A stretch of DNA of 64,000 nucleotides from Sceloporus undulatus (taxonomy: Eukaryota > Chordata > Lepidosauria > Squamata > Phrynosomatidae): the NCBI RefSeq assembly GCF_019175285.1, contig NC_056527.1, forward strand, positions 53,615,486 to 53,679,485, given 5' to 3'. Below, piece after piece: positions 44,741-55,900 of this stretch. Numbering within the stretch: position 1 is the stretch's first letter; every line of letters begins with the position of its first letter. A program made the translations under genes and the position numbers. Below the pieces are notes generated by a model. That model searched no databases. It worked only from the letters and a program-made list of their open reading frames with translations, and was not told the origin of the DNA.

Positions 44741-47720
44741 TTAAAATATACTGGTACATTTAGTCCCACCTTTTCACCTTTGGCCCCACTCACCACTGGA
44801 TTATGTTCCTAGTGAACCTGAACCTGAAATAATTACAGCCGAATATGGTTCCGCACCCTAGATATATATTCACTGCCCTGGAAGTAAACCTCTTTGGTCA
44901 CAGTGATCACAGTGAAACCTACTCCCAAGGAAACATCTATAGGGCTTATTTAAATGTTCTTATCCAGTGCAACAAACCTATCTTGCTAACTTGTGGCTAT
45001 ATAGACCATTTTTATAGATGATTAATTGAGGCTAAGAACTGACGTAACTGTAGATTCAAAGCCTTACAAACAGCTTGATGGAATGCATAGACACTAGAAT
45101 ATATTCCATGTCAGTGTCTTGGAAAAGTTACCTTTTTTAGACCACATCTCCTGAATTTCTCAGCCAGCATGGCCATTGCTTAAGACTCTCTATTACTGGC
45201 AAGATTTTAAAATTAATCCTAGGTGTCTGTTGGAGAAACGTTTCCATACTGGAACAATCCAGATCTTACATTCTGTTTATGTAAGAGTCCAAGAGTTCTG
45301 CCTGGGAGGGTGTATTATCCAAGGAGTTGACCATGCAGGGAATGTTTTGGGAGGAGAGTTGCCAGTCAGCTTCCAATAGGGAGTATTCTTTTGCACAGCT
45401 GGAAATTTAGTGCTTCAGATGCCATTGCATCACGCTACTTGATTCAAATGAATCTTCAAGAAGTCAGGTGAGTTTAGGATGTCCTTTGTCATTCATATAC
45501 CACCGTTCTCTTTGGATTCCTTTTATGAAGCGTGGGAAGAAGGGAAACATTGTTCCTCATTGGTCATTCAAAGGGAATGAGTGTCTTGCTTCACAGAGAC
45601 ATGTTAATGTTCTTTTTAAAGTGTTTGCAAACTTTCTGTAAGCATTTCCCATGTAGATAAGAATGCTGTATGATGTCTGAGAGTAAACGGTTGCTGGGTC
45701 TCATCATTATATCTAAAATTAAAATGTAATCATCTGAAGGGGATGGATTGTATACAAGCTTTCCAAATTGAGTTTCTGCTTGGTAAGAGAAGACAAGATC
45801 TGGGAACTCAGATTTTAACATACTTTATAGAGAAGCAGAAACTGAATGTATCTATTGAAGCCTGTGTGCCTCATTCATTTTACAGTCTAGAACTTCAGTC
45901 TATGACATCCTGAGGAGGAATGAAAGTGTGGAAAAGTAAGAAGGAGAGTTTTTCCAGGTAAGAGAATGAATAATTATTCATAGCCATATAGAGATATCTC
46001 AGTAATATCTGAATTTGCTCAAAAAGGAGGGCATTTCTTTTCTCTTAAGTTCAAGGAGAGTGAGATAAAGGCTAGAAAGTCTGCAGAATAATGCAAAAGA
46101 CCTGACAAATGAAACACTAGTTGTGAGTCTGGTGATAGTATCTCAGTGCTACCCTAACAATTGCTCTTGGTCTATAACAATTCATTCTTTTCATGGAAAA
46201 TGTGTGGGATTAAAGTTTACATCATCTAGTTCATCTGGTATATGTCACCATGAGTAAATACTGTAGCAGAAGTCAACAGTTGCAAATATTTTAACGTAAG
46301 AATCTTCTAGTTCCAAAAAGTCACTGTATTTTATATGAACTGTTCGGCTATATGGGGCAGAATGTACCATAGCTAACCTTCTAAAAGTTGTGTTTTTTGT
46401 ATGAGTAAGCTGGTGCTGTAAAAAAAAGCAGGTGGTGAATATCTTTTTGTTTCTTTTACTAATGGAGAATTGCTAGTTTTAAATATCAGTTATGCAAGGT
46501 AATTATATTTTGAAATGAAAGAGCTATTTTCCCCCTTTCTCCTGATAAGTTCTACAGTTGAACTTTGTGCTATGCCAAAGGATTTGGAATACTGTTGTAT
46601 TGTGACTGTTTTGCTATTCCAGAAATACTTATAATTAAGATATGAAATGAGCTCACTTATCTGGCATTTACAGGGGTGTCCCAATAAATTGTGCTACCTA
46701 AGGCAAGGGACAAAATGGCAGCCTCTTCCTCTTCCACAAACAGGACCGGTAGCAGTTTCTTCCTTCAGTACTGGTGAGGGGATACCATTCTGCACCATAC
46801 CAAGGGCAGCAAAATTGCTGATGGAGGAAACCATTGACAGCTATATCTCTCTTCCTCAAGAGAGGAGAATAGCTGAGTGACTATCAACAAATAACTGGGG
46901 TTTTCATCTGAGGCAGCTGCCTCACTCTGCCCAGTGGGTGACAGCATTGTAATGCTTGGGCACAGCAGACTTTGGTTTTCTGAAAAGACAAAATAAACAG
47001 TATGCAATAAATAGACATGCAATTATTGGAAACCATGTTTTTCTGCTGACTGAACTATACTGGCCACGATTCAGCCAAAGCTAAATACTTTGAAGTCCCA
47101 TTGATTTCAATGAGAGATGTGCAATATACATGCACTTAAAAATAACTAACACTGAGACAAACAAAGAAATTTGGCTGGCTTTCAGTATGCCACTAACAAA
47201 GTACAAATGGGGCCAGGAACAAAATAATAGTGTGGATTGGGATTCACCACTAAGGAACTTATCGCTTGGGCAAATAAACTGGCTTACCTCTTCTGGCTTC
47301 AGTTCTGGATCTGGGATGCCCCTGTGTGTTGTCATAGCTAAATCACAACTGATCTAAGCAGGATGTCACTGCCTGGATGCATCCTGGGTCAAAGCCTTGC
47401 TCAGCCAGCACTTTTTAGAAGCCTTAAATTGATCAAATTTATCACATTTATCACATTTATCAAATATCAAAGCCTTAAATTTAAGGTAGCCATTATTCAG
47501 GAATGTCACTCTACCTCCCTTGATGCAAAGATTTGGATCCAGATCAAGTTAGTTGTACTTGGCACCAATTGAAATTAAAATGACTTAAATTACTTCAGGA
47601 CTATGTTTTCCCCATGACTTCAACAGAACTCAAAAATTGCTTTAAACTAATTACAGTTGTAATAATGTGATTTCATAGTAGTAAATTAGTGTTACAGTTA
47701 AAATGTAAAAGACAGAGGTC
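44741..47720. other. intergenic, no gene recognised
   Basis: The longest repeat-poor stretch of the window. No coding exon, conserved domain or RNA gene could be recognised. Small open frames (64-85 codons) are uncorrelated with splice sites. It could hold regulatory DNA for either gene, but nothing in the sequence shows it. Confidence 0.45.
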
Positions 47721-47935
47721 CAATCCACACTGTAGAAATAATCCATTTTGAGTCACTTTAACTGCCCTGGCTCAGTGCTAGGGAATCCTGGGAACTGTAG
47801 TTTATTGTGGCACCAGCACTCTGTCAAACAAAGCTAAATATCTCCCCAAACTACAAATCTCAGAATTCCCTAGCTTTCAGGGAGGGCAGTTAAAGTGATG
47901 CCAAACTGGATTATTTCTGCAGTATGGATTGGACC
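47721..47935. mobile_element. hairpin MITE family A, copy 4
   Basis: TCCACACTGTAGAAATAATCC at the left faces GGATTATTTCTGCAGTATGG at the right; the arms hold TTTAACTGCCCTGGC and GAGGGCAGTTAAAG. Confidence 0.85.
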
Positions 47936-48512
47936 AGCCTTTTCATTGCTATTTCTCATGAAGAATTATTTACTTTTAGTCAACTTTTAAAAATTGGAAT
48001 GCTTTAATCCAGCAGCTCAAGACAACATAAGTCAATATTTGAATCATATAATATTCCTCCTGCATGATTTCATGAAACCTTTTACAAAACTTGTAACTAT
48101 GGAAATAATGTAGAAGTTACAGTTCTACTACAGAGTGACATTATCCTCCAAGGAATTACAGCTGTTAACACCTTAATTAAAACTTCTTCTTTCTTTGAGA
48201 CAGGAAATTAATTACAAATGAGGGATTTGTGACTAATTAATTTGATGCTTTGGATTTCTGTGGCTCTTAACTTAATCTGGATCCAATTCAAGAAGCATGA
48301 TGGCCACAATTTCTAATTTTATGCATAAAATATTATTTTATCAAGAGGAATAAAAGCATTTAAAAAACTAAATATGGTTTGTACAACATCTGTTTTACTG
48401 AAACAATAAATCATAGAAGAAAAATATTCCTGGGTTGTACTACTTCAGATTGCATTGAGTAAACAGGTGTTCCTCTTTTGACACTGCCTCAATCCAATTA
48501 AATATGGAAATA

Positions 48513-48741
48513 CAGTGGACCCTTGTTATACGTTGGGGTTTGGTTCCAAGATCCCCTATGGATAACAAAATCTGTGGATGCTCAAGTCCCATTAAATATA
48601 ATGACATAGCAAAATGGTGTCCCTTATAAAAAATGGAAAATCAAGTTTTGATATTTGAAATTTATACTTTTTTGGAACATTTTCAAACTGTGGGTGCTTG
48701 AATCCGTGTATAAAAAATCCGTGTATAAGAAGGGCCAGCTG
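48513..48741. mobile_element. mariner/Tigger-like MITE, family T (reverse)
   Basis: TA-flanked, from CAGTGGACCCTTGTTATACG to AAGAAGGGCCAGCTG, the reverse orientation of the 24287 copy. Confidence 0.85.
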
Positions 48742-49125
48742 TATACCTTGTCAGGGAGAAGATTAACCTTGAACGTTCTGAAAGCAACTATTCTATATGT
48801 TAAATGCAGGGGAAGATTTAATTGTAACATTTTCTACCTACAGTCTTAAATGGAACAATCCAAGAATAGTTTTACCAGTTGTCTGGTGTATGCTAACCCT
48901 GAACCCAAAAATCCCATTTGACACAGTGGTGATAGGAAAAGTAAAATATGATGTACTAGTACACTAGTGGCATTTGTTTCTGTTGTCCCTAGGAATTCAT
49001 GATGTATATATTTGAAAATTTATAATTTTTCAAGTATCATTTCAGCTCCTACAAAGTTGTGCATATAGATTAATATACTGAAACATTGTCTTGAACCATG
49101 GGAAAGAGGACTTATTTGTGGAACT

Positions 49126-49466
49126 TATTGTACCACCTCTGGTGCTTGTCTTACCTCTTCCGAATTTGGCTCAAATTTGGAAATTAGGCTGATTTTATTG
49201 AATGGATTTTTGTCTCAAAACAGTTTCCTGTTGCCCCCAGTGCTGAATTCAGGCCCTGTAAGTTTGTTTGGCAGCCATTTTTTCCAAACTGGAAGCTTCA
49301 GAATTGGAAAAAATGACTGCCAAAGTGACTTACGGGGCCTGAATTCAACACTGGAGTCAATGAGAGACCGTTTTGAGAGAAAAGTCCATGCAATAAAATC
49401 AGCCTAACTTCCAAACTTGAGCCAAATCCGGAAGAGGTAAGTCGGGCACCAGAGGTGGTGCAATAA
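49126..49466. mobile_element. long hairpin element
   Basis: TATTGTACCACCTCTGGTGC at the left faces GCACCAGAGGTGGTGCAATA at the right, and complementarity continues through TTCAGGCCCTGTAAGT / ACTTACGGGGCCTGAATTC near the centre. It is about 340 bp, with no other copy in the window. Confidence 0.8.
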
Positions 49467-49469
49467 GCT

Positions 49470-50515
49470 CCTTATTACTATTTGAAAACATTTTTGAGTG
49501 ACAATTTCTATACAGAAGCTCTCAAGTTACATTATATTAATATGATACTTAAAAAATTAGGCTTCTCACAGTTGCTGCCAGCGTATCTTACAGTATTTTA
49601 ATAAAAATTTTAGTCATGAAATAAAATGTTCACTTTCTTCTTTTGCAGTAGTGAACTTGCTTTTATCATTTTAAAAATGTGGGGGATATAATGAGACAAA
49701 GAAACACCTAATTTTAGAAATACCAAGTATCTTCTTCAATATTTTCTTCAATAATGTCATATTTTACTGGTATTGATCAAAAGTATTAACATATAGCAAT
49801 ACTCCAGACCAATAGTGAGGTAGTGGTACATGGCTTCTTTTGAGAGGGGAGGGAAAAAATCCAAATGATTTTCTCAATTTTATTTTTAGTGAAATTCAAG
49901 GCACCAAAAATGAAATGTGATAACAATATCTTGAAGAATAACGGTATTCCTTTGAAGAATAATTGCAACAGAAGAGGTGTTTCTACTCTCTTCATTTAGT
50001 GTAAATTTTCATGTCTCACTCATCTTCACTAGTTTTCATTGTATTGAAATCTGTTTTCCATACCCAATTAGAAGTTGGCTTATATTTAAAATAGATTCAC
50101 TTGGGTGGTCCTGAACTTTCTAACCACAAGAAAATAGCTACTAATACCAGATTATTATTCCAAACTAGATGATTACATCTTGCTCTTCCGATGTTTGTTC
50201 TGTGCCTTTGTTGCTCTGAAAGCCGTCCAGAAGTGCCACATCTATCAAATGTAATTCAGTGCTGTATATTGTATAATTATAAACAAGCCAAAAGGGGATC
50301 GCTTTAGACTAAATAATGTATTACTAAGAGAGAGTTACTGCTAAGATCCATTCTAGTGCACTTAATATGACAGAGTAATGACTCTGAGGGATAGGTTCCA
50401 TTCCTACATCTGCTGCTTGACCAGAGCTTGGAGAAAAATAATTAAATATAACTGATTGTGTACTTGTTTAGTTATCATTTTCTGCTGATGAGGCTTACAA
50501 AGGGCTCTTTCACAA
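49470..50515. other. no gene recognised
   Basis: AT-rich unique sequence without an exon-like segment. Confidence 0.45.
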
Positions 50516-50519
50516 TATA

Positions 50520-50765
50520 CAGTTATAGTGCTGTGATTCCACTTTAACTGCTATAACTGCATCCTAGGGAATCCTGAGATTTGAAATTTGATGGGTCGTG
50601 CTGGCCAATTGGCCGTAATAAAGTTATTATTATAAATTTGATGGGGCACTAGAAGTCGCTGACTGAGAATTTGAAATACTCCTCCTTAAAGAGGAGTTTA
50701 GAGAGAGTGCCATACGATGCCATAGGATGTTGCCAAGACTATTAAAGTGGAATCATAGTACTATA
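50520..50765. mobile_element. hairpin MITE family A, copy 5 (interrupted)
   Basis: Diverged copy with ACTTTAACTGCTATAACTGC and ATTAAAGTGGAATCATAG ends. It is interrupted at 50596-50633 by a tiny retro-insertion. Confidence 0.6.
50584..50645 (+). mobile_element. 38-bp retro-insertion with 12-bp target duplication
   Basis: The insert 50596-50633 (CGTGCTGGCC..GTAATAAAGTTATTATTAT) is flanked by exact AAATTTGATGGG copies at 50584-50595 and 50634-50645. It is the same 3' tail as at 554-595. Confidence 0.75.
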
Positions 50766-50769
50766 AATC

Positions 50770-52210
50770 AGTAGTGCCACTAGTGGGGTGTGGGGTATGT
50801 GGATTGCACCAGGTGACACACTAAGGGGGGTGACACCACTGCTCCTCAAACATCTGCATTTTGGCAGATGTGGACTGTGGCATTTGCCTGTGTCACTTTA
50901 AAATTCTGAAGAAATGCTGTGAATGGGGGTGAGGCTCGATGGGAGGAAAAAGGAGAGGCCCCAGTTTTTTTAAAAAAATGAATTTCAAATATCAATTAAA
51001 AATTAATTAAAAACAAAAAATATTATTTTTTAAAAAATATCATGTTTTATCGAATTTCCCCTTTGACTACATTAAACTATGTATATGTAAATACATTCAT
51101 TCTGTGCATGTGACATTGTACAGGTATACTTTTTAATTTTGCTAATTGTTTATGTCAGAGCTATTACCATTACATTCTGTAATATATGGGAATTATGATA
51201 TGTGAGTAACATTACTACAAAAATATTACTAAGGATTTGCTATAGTGTGGTATGGGAGGACGAGGTCAATGGGGGGTGATGCCCCATGAGTTACCGCACT
51301 GGGTGACAACTCTAAAAACAATAACTCAGGTGTAATTAAGAATTTGCTGCACTTTCATGACACCCAAAACTGCCACTTACTACCTAATGGTAAGATGAGC
51401 CATGCTAAATAGATTCACAGTGGCATGACCATTCAATATATCTGCATGACCATTCAATATAACCTTTCTCCCTTTGAGGAAACACTGGTACTTCAGTTTG
51501 CTAGGCTTTACCTAACATGGATTCTTTGGACACATCTTTCTTGCCATTTCCACCTTGCTTCCCAACCCTTCACAATGTGTCTCATTCTCAGTTCTCCTGA
51601 TGAGGCATTGCAGCTGTTGAGCAGTTCCTTCAAGAGTTATCAGTCAAGGGCTAACCTTTCCTTGACACTTTCTTCTTTGGAACTGGCTTCTCTGTTCAGT
51701 TTCCATGAGGAAAAGAAGATCTGAGTGCAGATCAGCAACAAATTATTTCAGAAGGTCAAACCAGAGGAGCACCTGAAATGCATAAATTCAGTTTGTTTGT
51801 ATGGTAATTCCAGTGATCTATAAAGCCTTAATAAACAATTTATATTTTGGAGGTAGGTTCTAATCATTGAGTTTCTCATAAACTATGTTTGCTTTGTTTG
51901 CAAGGTTTTATTTGTCATGATTAATTCAGAGACTGCTGATTGCTTGTTACGAATTGGTGTAGATACTTGCCATAAATATTGATGTTCCCCAGATGGCCTG
52001 TCATTGCCCAAAGACTAAAAGCAGCTCCTTACAGTTCTGCTAGCTGCTTACAGTGGCTTAGCTCAGAGAGTATGCTAAACCATGTAATGGAATAACCATA
52101 GTTAAAGCACCTATGCTTCCATCCATCTAGTCATCTAGTTTGAGCTTTCAGCCATCTAGCCATGTTTTAGAGCCATTCATTTGCCTTCCTTTTTCTGTCT
52201 TAGCATACAG
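50770..52210. other. upstream flank of COL6A4, no gene recognised
   Basis: AT-rich sequence with A/T runs near 50960-51040. No promoter element or first exon could be assigned with confidence. Confidence 0.4.
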
Positions 52211-52215
52211 TCTCA

Positions 52216-52343
52216 TAAGTCTTCAAAGGACTGGAGTGCAGTTTTGGTGCGGCTTTTGGACTCTTAGGACGCATGCATCATTGAAATACCATTCCTCCAA
52301 AGTGACTCAAAGCAGCTTTATTTTGGCCTGTCTGTAACAGGCC
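52216..52343. mobile_element. hairpin MITE family B, right half
   Basis: From GGACTGGAGTGCAG to GGCCTGTCTGTAACAGGCC; the left arm is missing. It lies about 490 bp above the COL6A4 signal exon. Confidence 0.78.
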
Positions 52344-52832
52344 AAAGAATAGCACTTTGGCAATACTTATTGCACAACATTGTGGCCGTTCGGTTGCTGC
52401 TTTGCTGTTAGAGCATCCCTTTTCTTGGATGGGAACACTTGTCAATAAGCTCCCAAACATGCTGCTATATCACTTGTACTCAAGTGCAATAAATTCCTTG
52501 GGTAACAATTCCAGTATTGGGCAGTCACGTGGTGTCAGTGTCCTCCTCTTCCCTCCCTCCACCTCCCTATTCCAGAACAAACCATCTTTTAAAAAACAGT
52601 GTCCCCCTTACCCTCCCACCCCACCTTCCAAGAGAGAAATATGAGCCTCTCTGTACAAGAAGAGTGTCATTTTTCCTTTGGCAGATGGGAGATGTGGCAG
52701 AAAACAATGCAATGTTGAGGAAACACTTGATAAGTCATTCAGAGTACAATCTACAGTACAAAATAATAAAGGCATCACTTTTTGTGTGTATAAATAATGG
52801 GTATTCTTTATCTCCCCAGGAATGCTCCCAGG

Positions 52833-52905
52833 ATGGATAATTGGAACCAGCTTTTCATTCTTCTGTGCTTGGCCACTTTGTCCTCCAGCAGTGTTCACAC
52901 TACTG
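52833..52905 (+). CDS. COL6A4: COL6A4 signal-peptide exon
   Basis: The ATG opens MDNWNQLFILLCLATLSS then SSVHTT, a short polar start, hydrophobic core and small-residue cleavage region: a classical secretory signal. The donor is GTAATG after ACT ACT G, phase 1, matching the next exon. A pyrimidine-rich CCCCAG at 52815-52819 suggests that the exon begins at 52820 with 13 bases of 5' UTR. The ATG at 52822 is in another frame and gives no signal peptide. Confidence 0.85.
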
Positions 52906-55900
52906 GTAATGTAATATCCATATGTTTTGTAACCCAGTGCAACCAATTACAAGATTCCTGTTATCTTTGATTGGAAATAGTAATGGCTGAGCAGTGACAG
53001 CTGGTAGTCTCTGTGCCAGTACATGGTAGTAAATCCGCTCTGGATTTTAATTTAAAACTTAAAGGACCTATACAAAATGAATTTCATGGGGTCCCCATAA
53101 ATGAGCAGGTGAACTGAAGACACATAAACACGTATACGATACTCAATTCTATTTCCACAAGAGTAGCTTGACATGGAAACCACCAGCTGTTACTAGAAAT
53201 GAATGCATCCGACCCTCTCCTGTAAATGGAATATTGATTCTTCTTTTAGATCAGAATACTACTTCTTTCCTCCTCAAATAGGCCAGGTATCTTTACATTT
53301 GTCTTATGCCCCTGTATTCCATGCCAGAACAATCCTCAGCTATTGAATCTGCTCCTAGAAGGCTGTTAAAAACATGGGAGTTTTGCCAAAAATATATTTT
53401 AAAAAATGACAGAAGCCCTATATTTTAATAGAGGCTGTCTGCTTTTTTACTGCTCATAAATCTTGTAGCTTTGTAATACAAATTAAAACAAATTTTCTAT
53501 AGATTAGTGGATTTCCACTTGGGGGATCAAAAGTGGTTAAATTTTACCTCTCCTCATACCCTGCCAACATTCACAAGGAAGGATGGAAGTTTTAGTCTAA
53601 TGATCTGGAGACTTAAAATTATGCACTACACCTTAGATAATATTTTTCTGCTTTTTAACAATAATGGAGAAGCAAATACAGGACTCAACAAAACTATGCA
53701 AGTGCTGGTTAAATATTTAGAAGTTGGTGAGACTACTGCTGAGAGAAAAAAATGATGACTAACTTCGAACTTTGAGTGGACTTTGCCATTCAAATTTCTA
53801 CCAATTATAATTAAATAATGAACATAAGCATTCTGCTGGAATTTATCTGGTCCCGCAACCGATTTGTATGTTACTAGTCTTATCTTCCCAATTAGACTAC
53901 AGCTCAGGGGGAAAAAAAATACTTTTATTGGATTACAGTTCCCTAGTGTGGCCAATTGCCATTCAGGCTGATGGATTCCAGAATTTGGAGTTTCAAAAAA
54001 TTATTTTTTCTCAGAAGACCATACACAGGAGTGATGGTAACAGTTTTTTATGTTTACTATCCCCAGTTCTTAGTATTCAGAAGTATACTTTCCCTGATCA
54101 TTGTGGTTATCAATTTAATTATCTCTGCCATCAGACCTTTATAAACTTATATTTCATGCAAGTAATTAAATCTTTGCAAAAGACACTGAGTCAGTGGTCA
54201 CTGAGATAATATCGCAATTACTAAAAGCAAGTTTCATATGTTATGTTTTAACTGAAAAAATTATCTCTTTCTTGTGTCCTGAACCCAATTAATGCTTTGG
54301 AAACATAGAAGAATGTTGTATTGTGTTTCTTCAGTTTGTAGAGAAGCTTCCATTGCAGACATTGTGTTCCTGGTGGATGGATCCTGGAGCATAGGAACGA
54401 AAAACTTCAAAATTATACAAGATTTCCTGTACACCCTAGTTGACAGTTTTGATGTTGGAGAAGATAAAATCCGGATTGGGCTAATACAGTACAGTGATGT
54501 GCCCCACAATGAGTTCTTCTTGAACACATTCTGGCACAAAGAGGACATCTTAGAAAAGATACAGAATCTGCACTACAAAGGAGGAGGCACCAAAACTGGC
54601 AAGAGTTTGAAGTTCATGCTGGACAACCAGTTCAGGGAAAAAGCTGGAAGTCGACACCATGAAGGCGTCCCTCAAATTGCTGTTGTGATAACAGATGGGC
54701 AAGCTCAAGATAGTATTCATGAACCATCAGAGGAGGTCAAGAGTGCAGGAATCATGCTTTATGCTGTAGGCATCAAAGATGCTGTTTTTTCTGAGCTTCA
54801 AGAAATTGCTAGTGATCCAGATGAAATGCATGTTTACAGTGTGGAAGAGTTTGCTGGCCTACAAGGTATCTCCCAAAATATACTTCAGGTGATATGTACA
54901 ACTGTAGAGGAAGCGTCTCGACAGATCACCCAGGTTTCTCCAGGTAAATCTACAAGTGTGTTCTTGTGTGTGTACAGTCAAGTTCGCCTACTTCTTGTAA
55001 TCCCCTTTCATTCTCAAGCACAGTTCATTTGGGTGATGATTTTGAGATCTTATTGTTGCAAGGTAGCTGGTTTGGGGTGGGTCTTCCTGTTTTTGCTCCC
55101 CATTTCCCCCTCACTCTGAGGCCTCCCTAGTTGACTTGACCAGGAAAAAGCCCATGAGATGTTGTCTTTTCCTGGGCTTTTACAAAAACATGGAAAGCCA
55201 GAGGTCTGTAGGCCACTATAGACATAATGGAAGACAGGACGTTGATGCACACCTCTTAGCCACCTCATAACTAAGTTGAGGGCAAGAATGATGTGTGTGA
55301 GAAGAAAAACCAACATTTCTTTGAATTCTTTTTGGGAAAGCTCATTTGGAAATGAGCAAATACAAAAACAAAACCCAAACATTATATGAGAAAAGGGTCT
55401 TATTTTATTACAGTCAGCTCTCTGTATTCATGGATTTAACCATCCATGATTTGAAAATATTTAAAAAATATATAGAAATTCCAAAAAGCAAACCTTGATT
55501 TTGTCATTTTCTATAAGGGACACCATTTTACTATGCCATTGCATTTAATGAGATTTGAGCTTTTAATTAGATTTTGGTACCCATGTGTGTGTGTGTGTGT
55601 CCTGGATCCAAGTCCCAGTGGAACCACCCCCCCAGTGGAAACCAAGGGCCCAATGTGTTACCTTTTTCATGTTTGGAAAGACTGTTAATTTTACCACAAG
55701 GCTTTTCTTTCTGGAGATGGATTTTTGACTTAGTCTGACAGGGAAATATTTGTGGATCTATTTATTTGAAAGCAATCTCTGTGCAGATATTCAGAAATAT
55801 TCATAAGCAGTGTACTACATTGATGCTTGCTGCCCCTGTTCACATATCTTCCTTTAAACAACCATCACTCTTCCCAGACTTCCCACCAGTGGCATTTCAA

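Noticed and set aside
44741-47720. Possible hidden gene in the largest repeat-poor intergenic stretch
   Set aside because: No frame shows a domain, splice-consistent exon pair or codon-like conservation that I can judge from one sequence.
52822-52920. Alternative COL6A4 start ATG at 52822
   Set aside because: It is in another frame from the spliced reading frame; the ATG at 52833 gives a clear signal peptide and the right phase.
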